From NCBI GenBank assembly GCA_013812565.1, contig JACCTF010000402.1:1-14628 (forward strand): 14,628 nt of DNA, in the 5' to 3' direction. Positions within the stretch are counted from its first letter, which is position 1. Every line of letters starts with the position of its first letter. The notes below the pieces were generated by a model that worked only from the letters and a program-made list of their open reading frames with translations, searched no databases and had not been told where the DNA came from. Origin of the DNA: Pyrinomonadaceae bacterium. Its GTDB lineage: Bacteria > Acidobacteriota > Blastocatellia > Pyrinomonadales > Pyrinomonadaceae. Position numbers and translations under genes: made by a program. This document shows positions 13,183-14,628 of the stretch, one piece after another.

Positions 13183-14628
13183 ATGAAAAACGACAAACTA
13201 CTTTTGACGAAGATCGTGCGGCTTGGGCTTGCCTTGGCCCTCGCCTTACTGATCCATGTTGATCCCAGTCGCGCTCAGCAGCGTTTACCGAAAACCTGGA
13301 TCACGATTCTTTCAACCACAGATGTTCACGGCAACATACTGCCGATTGATTACTACACAAACAAACCTGACGCGCGCGGCCTGGCCCAAGCAGCGACGAT
13401 TATCAAAGCCGCACGCAAAGAGAATCCGAATCTGTTGCTGATCGATTCCGGCGACACGATTCAGGGAACGCCGCTCAGCTACTACCACAACAAGCGGAAC
13501 AACGAGCCGCCCGACCCCGTGATGCTTGCGATGAACGCTCTCGGCTACGATGCGATGGCGGTCGGCAATCACGAATACAACTTTGGATTGCGTGTGCTTG
13601 AGAAAGCTCGAAACGAAGCGCGCTTCCCGTGGCTCTCAGCAAACACTTACCGCGAAGGGACGGATCAAACCTACCATAAGCCATACATCGTTACGGATGC
13701 GAATGGTGTGCGCGTCGGCATCCTCGGACTGACAACGCCGGGCGTTCCCACCTGGGAGAACAAAGAGAACTATCGCGGCTTGGAGTTTCGCGAGCCCCTC
13801 GGTGAAGCGAAGAAGTGGACTGCTGTTCTGCGCGAGCGGGAGCAGGTTGATCTCGTCATCATTGCGATGCACATGGGAATAGAGCGCGATTTACGTACCG
13901 GCGAATTGAACCCCGGTCAAGTACGCAATGAAAACGCCGCGGCCGCAATCGCCGAACAGGTGCCGGGTGTGGACATTATTTTGATGGGCCATACGCACCG
14001 CGAAGTACCCTCGCTCGTCATCAATGGCGTGCTGCTCGTGCAAGCCGACAAGTGGGCCAGGCGTGTTGCGCGCGTCGATGTTTATTTGGAGAAGGACGAA
14101 GCAACAAAGCGCTGGCGCACGGGTGCGAAGCAAGCCCGGACAATTGCTGTTGATGCTTCGGTTAAAACTGATCCTGAAATAGTTCGACTCGTTGAACGAT
14201 ACGACCGCGAAACGCAATCGTGGCTCGGACGCGTGATCGGCGAGTCGTCAGCAGAGTTGACAGCCAAAGAAGCGCGCTTTCGTGACACGGCGATTCTTGA
14301 TCTTATACATCGCGTGCAGTTGGCGACGAGCAACGCGCAAATCTCGATGGCGGCGAGTTTCAATACCCAAGCGCGCATCCCTCGTGGCCCGGTCACGGTG
14401 CGCGACATCGCCGGACTTTACGAATACGAAAACACGCTTGTGGTGATAGAGGTAACCGGTGAGCAACTGCGCGAGGCGCTTGAGCACTCTGCAAAATACT
14501 TCCGCACATACGCACCGAACAAACCGGTGACCGATCTCGTGGACGAAAAGGTTCCCGGTTACAACTTCGACATCGCTGAAGGGGTTACTTACGACATAGA
14601 CATCGCGAAGCCGTTGGGCCGGCGCATT
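13183..14628 (+). CDS. Exported 5'-nucleotidase / cyclic phosphodiesterase, UshA/CpdB-like (partial)
   Basis: The reading frame is open to the window edge, so the 3' end is missing after 482 codons. It starts with a signal peptide (KIVRLGLALALALLI, probable cleavage after SRA at residue 31). A calcineurin-like metallophosphoesterase domain follows, with its dinuclear metal residues: DVHGN (47-51), GD (90-91), GNHE (128-131), His230 in AMHMG and GHTH (269-272). From about 345 begins the 5'-nucleotidase C-terminal domain that binds the nucleobase. Visible parts include SMAASFNTQARIPRG (388-402) and EGVTYDIDI (466-474); its end lies outside. The enzyme would release phosphate from nucleotides or 2',3'-cyclic nucleotides in the periplasm. 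DSGDTIQGTPLSYY is closer to the CpdB side of the family, but the substrate cannot be fixed. The ribosome site is weak. It lies 24 bases after the YbhN-like gene. Confidence 0.9.
   Translation, partial: MKNDKLLLTKIVRLGLALALALLIHVDPSRAQQRLPKTWITILSTTDVHGNILPIDYYTNKPDARGLAQAATIIKAARKENPNLLLIDSGDTIQGTPLSYYHNKRNNEPPDPVMLAMNALGYDAMAVGNHEYNFGLRVLEKARNEARFPWLSANTYREGTDQTYHKPYIVTDANGVRVGILGLTTPGVPTWENKENYRGLEFREPLGEAKKWTAVLREREQVDLVIIAMHMGIERDLRTGELNPGQVRNENAAAAIAEQVPGVDIILMGHTHREVPSLVINGVLLVQADKWARRVARVDVYLEKDEATKRWRTGAKQARTIAVDASVKTDPEIVRLVERYDRETQSWLGRVIGESSAELTAKEARFRDTAILDLIHRVQLATSNAQISMAASFNTQARIPRGPVTVRDIAGLYEYENTLVVIEVTGEQLREALEHSAKYFRTYAPNKPVTDLVDEKVPGYNFDIAEGVTYDIDIAKPLGRRI

Overview
The window looks like a chromosomal segment of an environmental, probably Gram-negative bacterium with moderate GC. 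The gene mix (a membrane-anchored PknB-type kinase, a stand-alone two-TPR protein, a fused E1 alpha/beta 2-oxoacid dehydrogenase, a single dynamin-like GTPase, GTG and TTG starts) resembles Acidobacteriota, perhaps Blastocatellia. That assignment is an inference from gene content, not a phylogenetic result. No rRNA, tRNA, CRISPR array, transposase or phage gene was seen.

Layout. 108-1910 (+) encodes a dynamin-like GTPase with a C-terminal membrane hairpin. 2001-3028 (-) holds two small unknown genes behind a good sigma70-type promoter. 3029-3370 is almost gene-free. 3371-3754 (-) is an unknown 127-residue protein. A same-strand run follows at 3992-7680 (+): a cytoplasmic protein ending in a LAS/VanY-like metallopeptidase motif, a zinc-ribbon membrane protein, a DUF2085 membrane protein and a Ser/Thr kinase with an outer domain. 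A startless glycine-zipper remnant lies between the kinase and the convergent next gene. 7904-11745 (-) is a metabolic block: short/branched-chain acyl-CoA dehydrogenase, a small TPR protein and fused E1 alpha/beta. It fits the oxidative decarboxylation and the following dehydrogenation of branched-chain amino acid carbon. After a divergent control region rich in palindromes, 12085-14628 (+) carries a YbhN/UPF0104-type membrane protein and the first 482 codons of an exported UshA/CpdB-type nucleotidase that runs off the window.

The most unusual feature is structural. Two same-strand intergenic spaces (5438-5560 and 10031-10121) are almost entirely filled by inverted repeats whose arms are built from degenerate 7-bp tandem words. 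They differ in sequence but share the architecture, and suggest a family of heptad-built intergenic palindromes. Other points worth checking are an Asp in place of the usual catalytic Glu in the VanY-like protein, an altered G2 switch in the dynamin, and the glycine-zipper coding remnant directly after the kinase stop codon.
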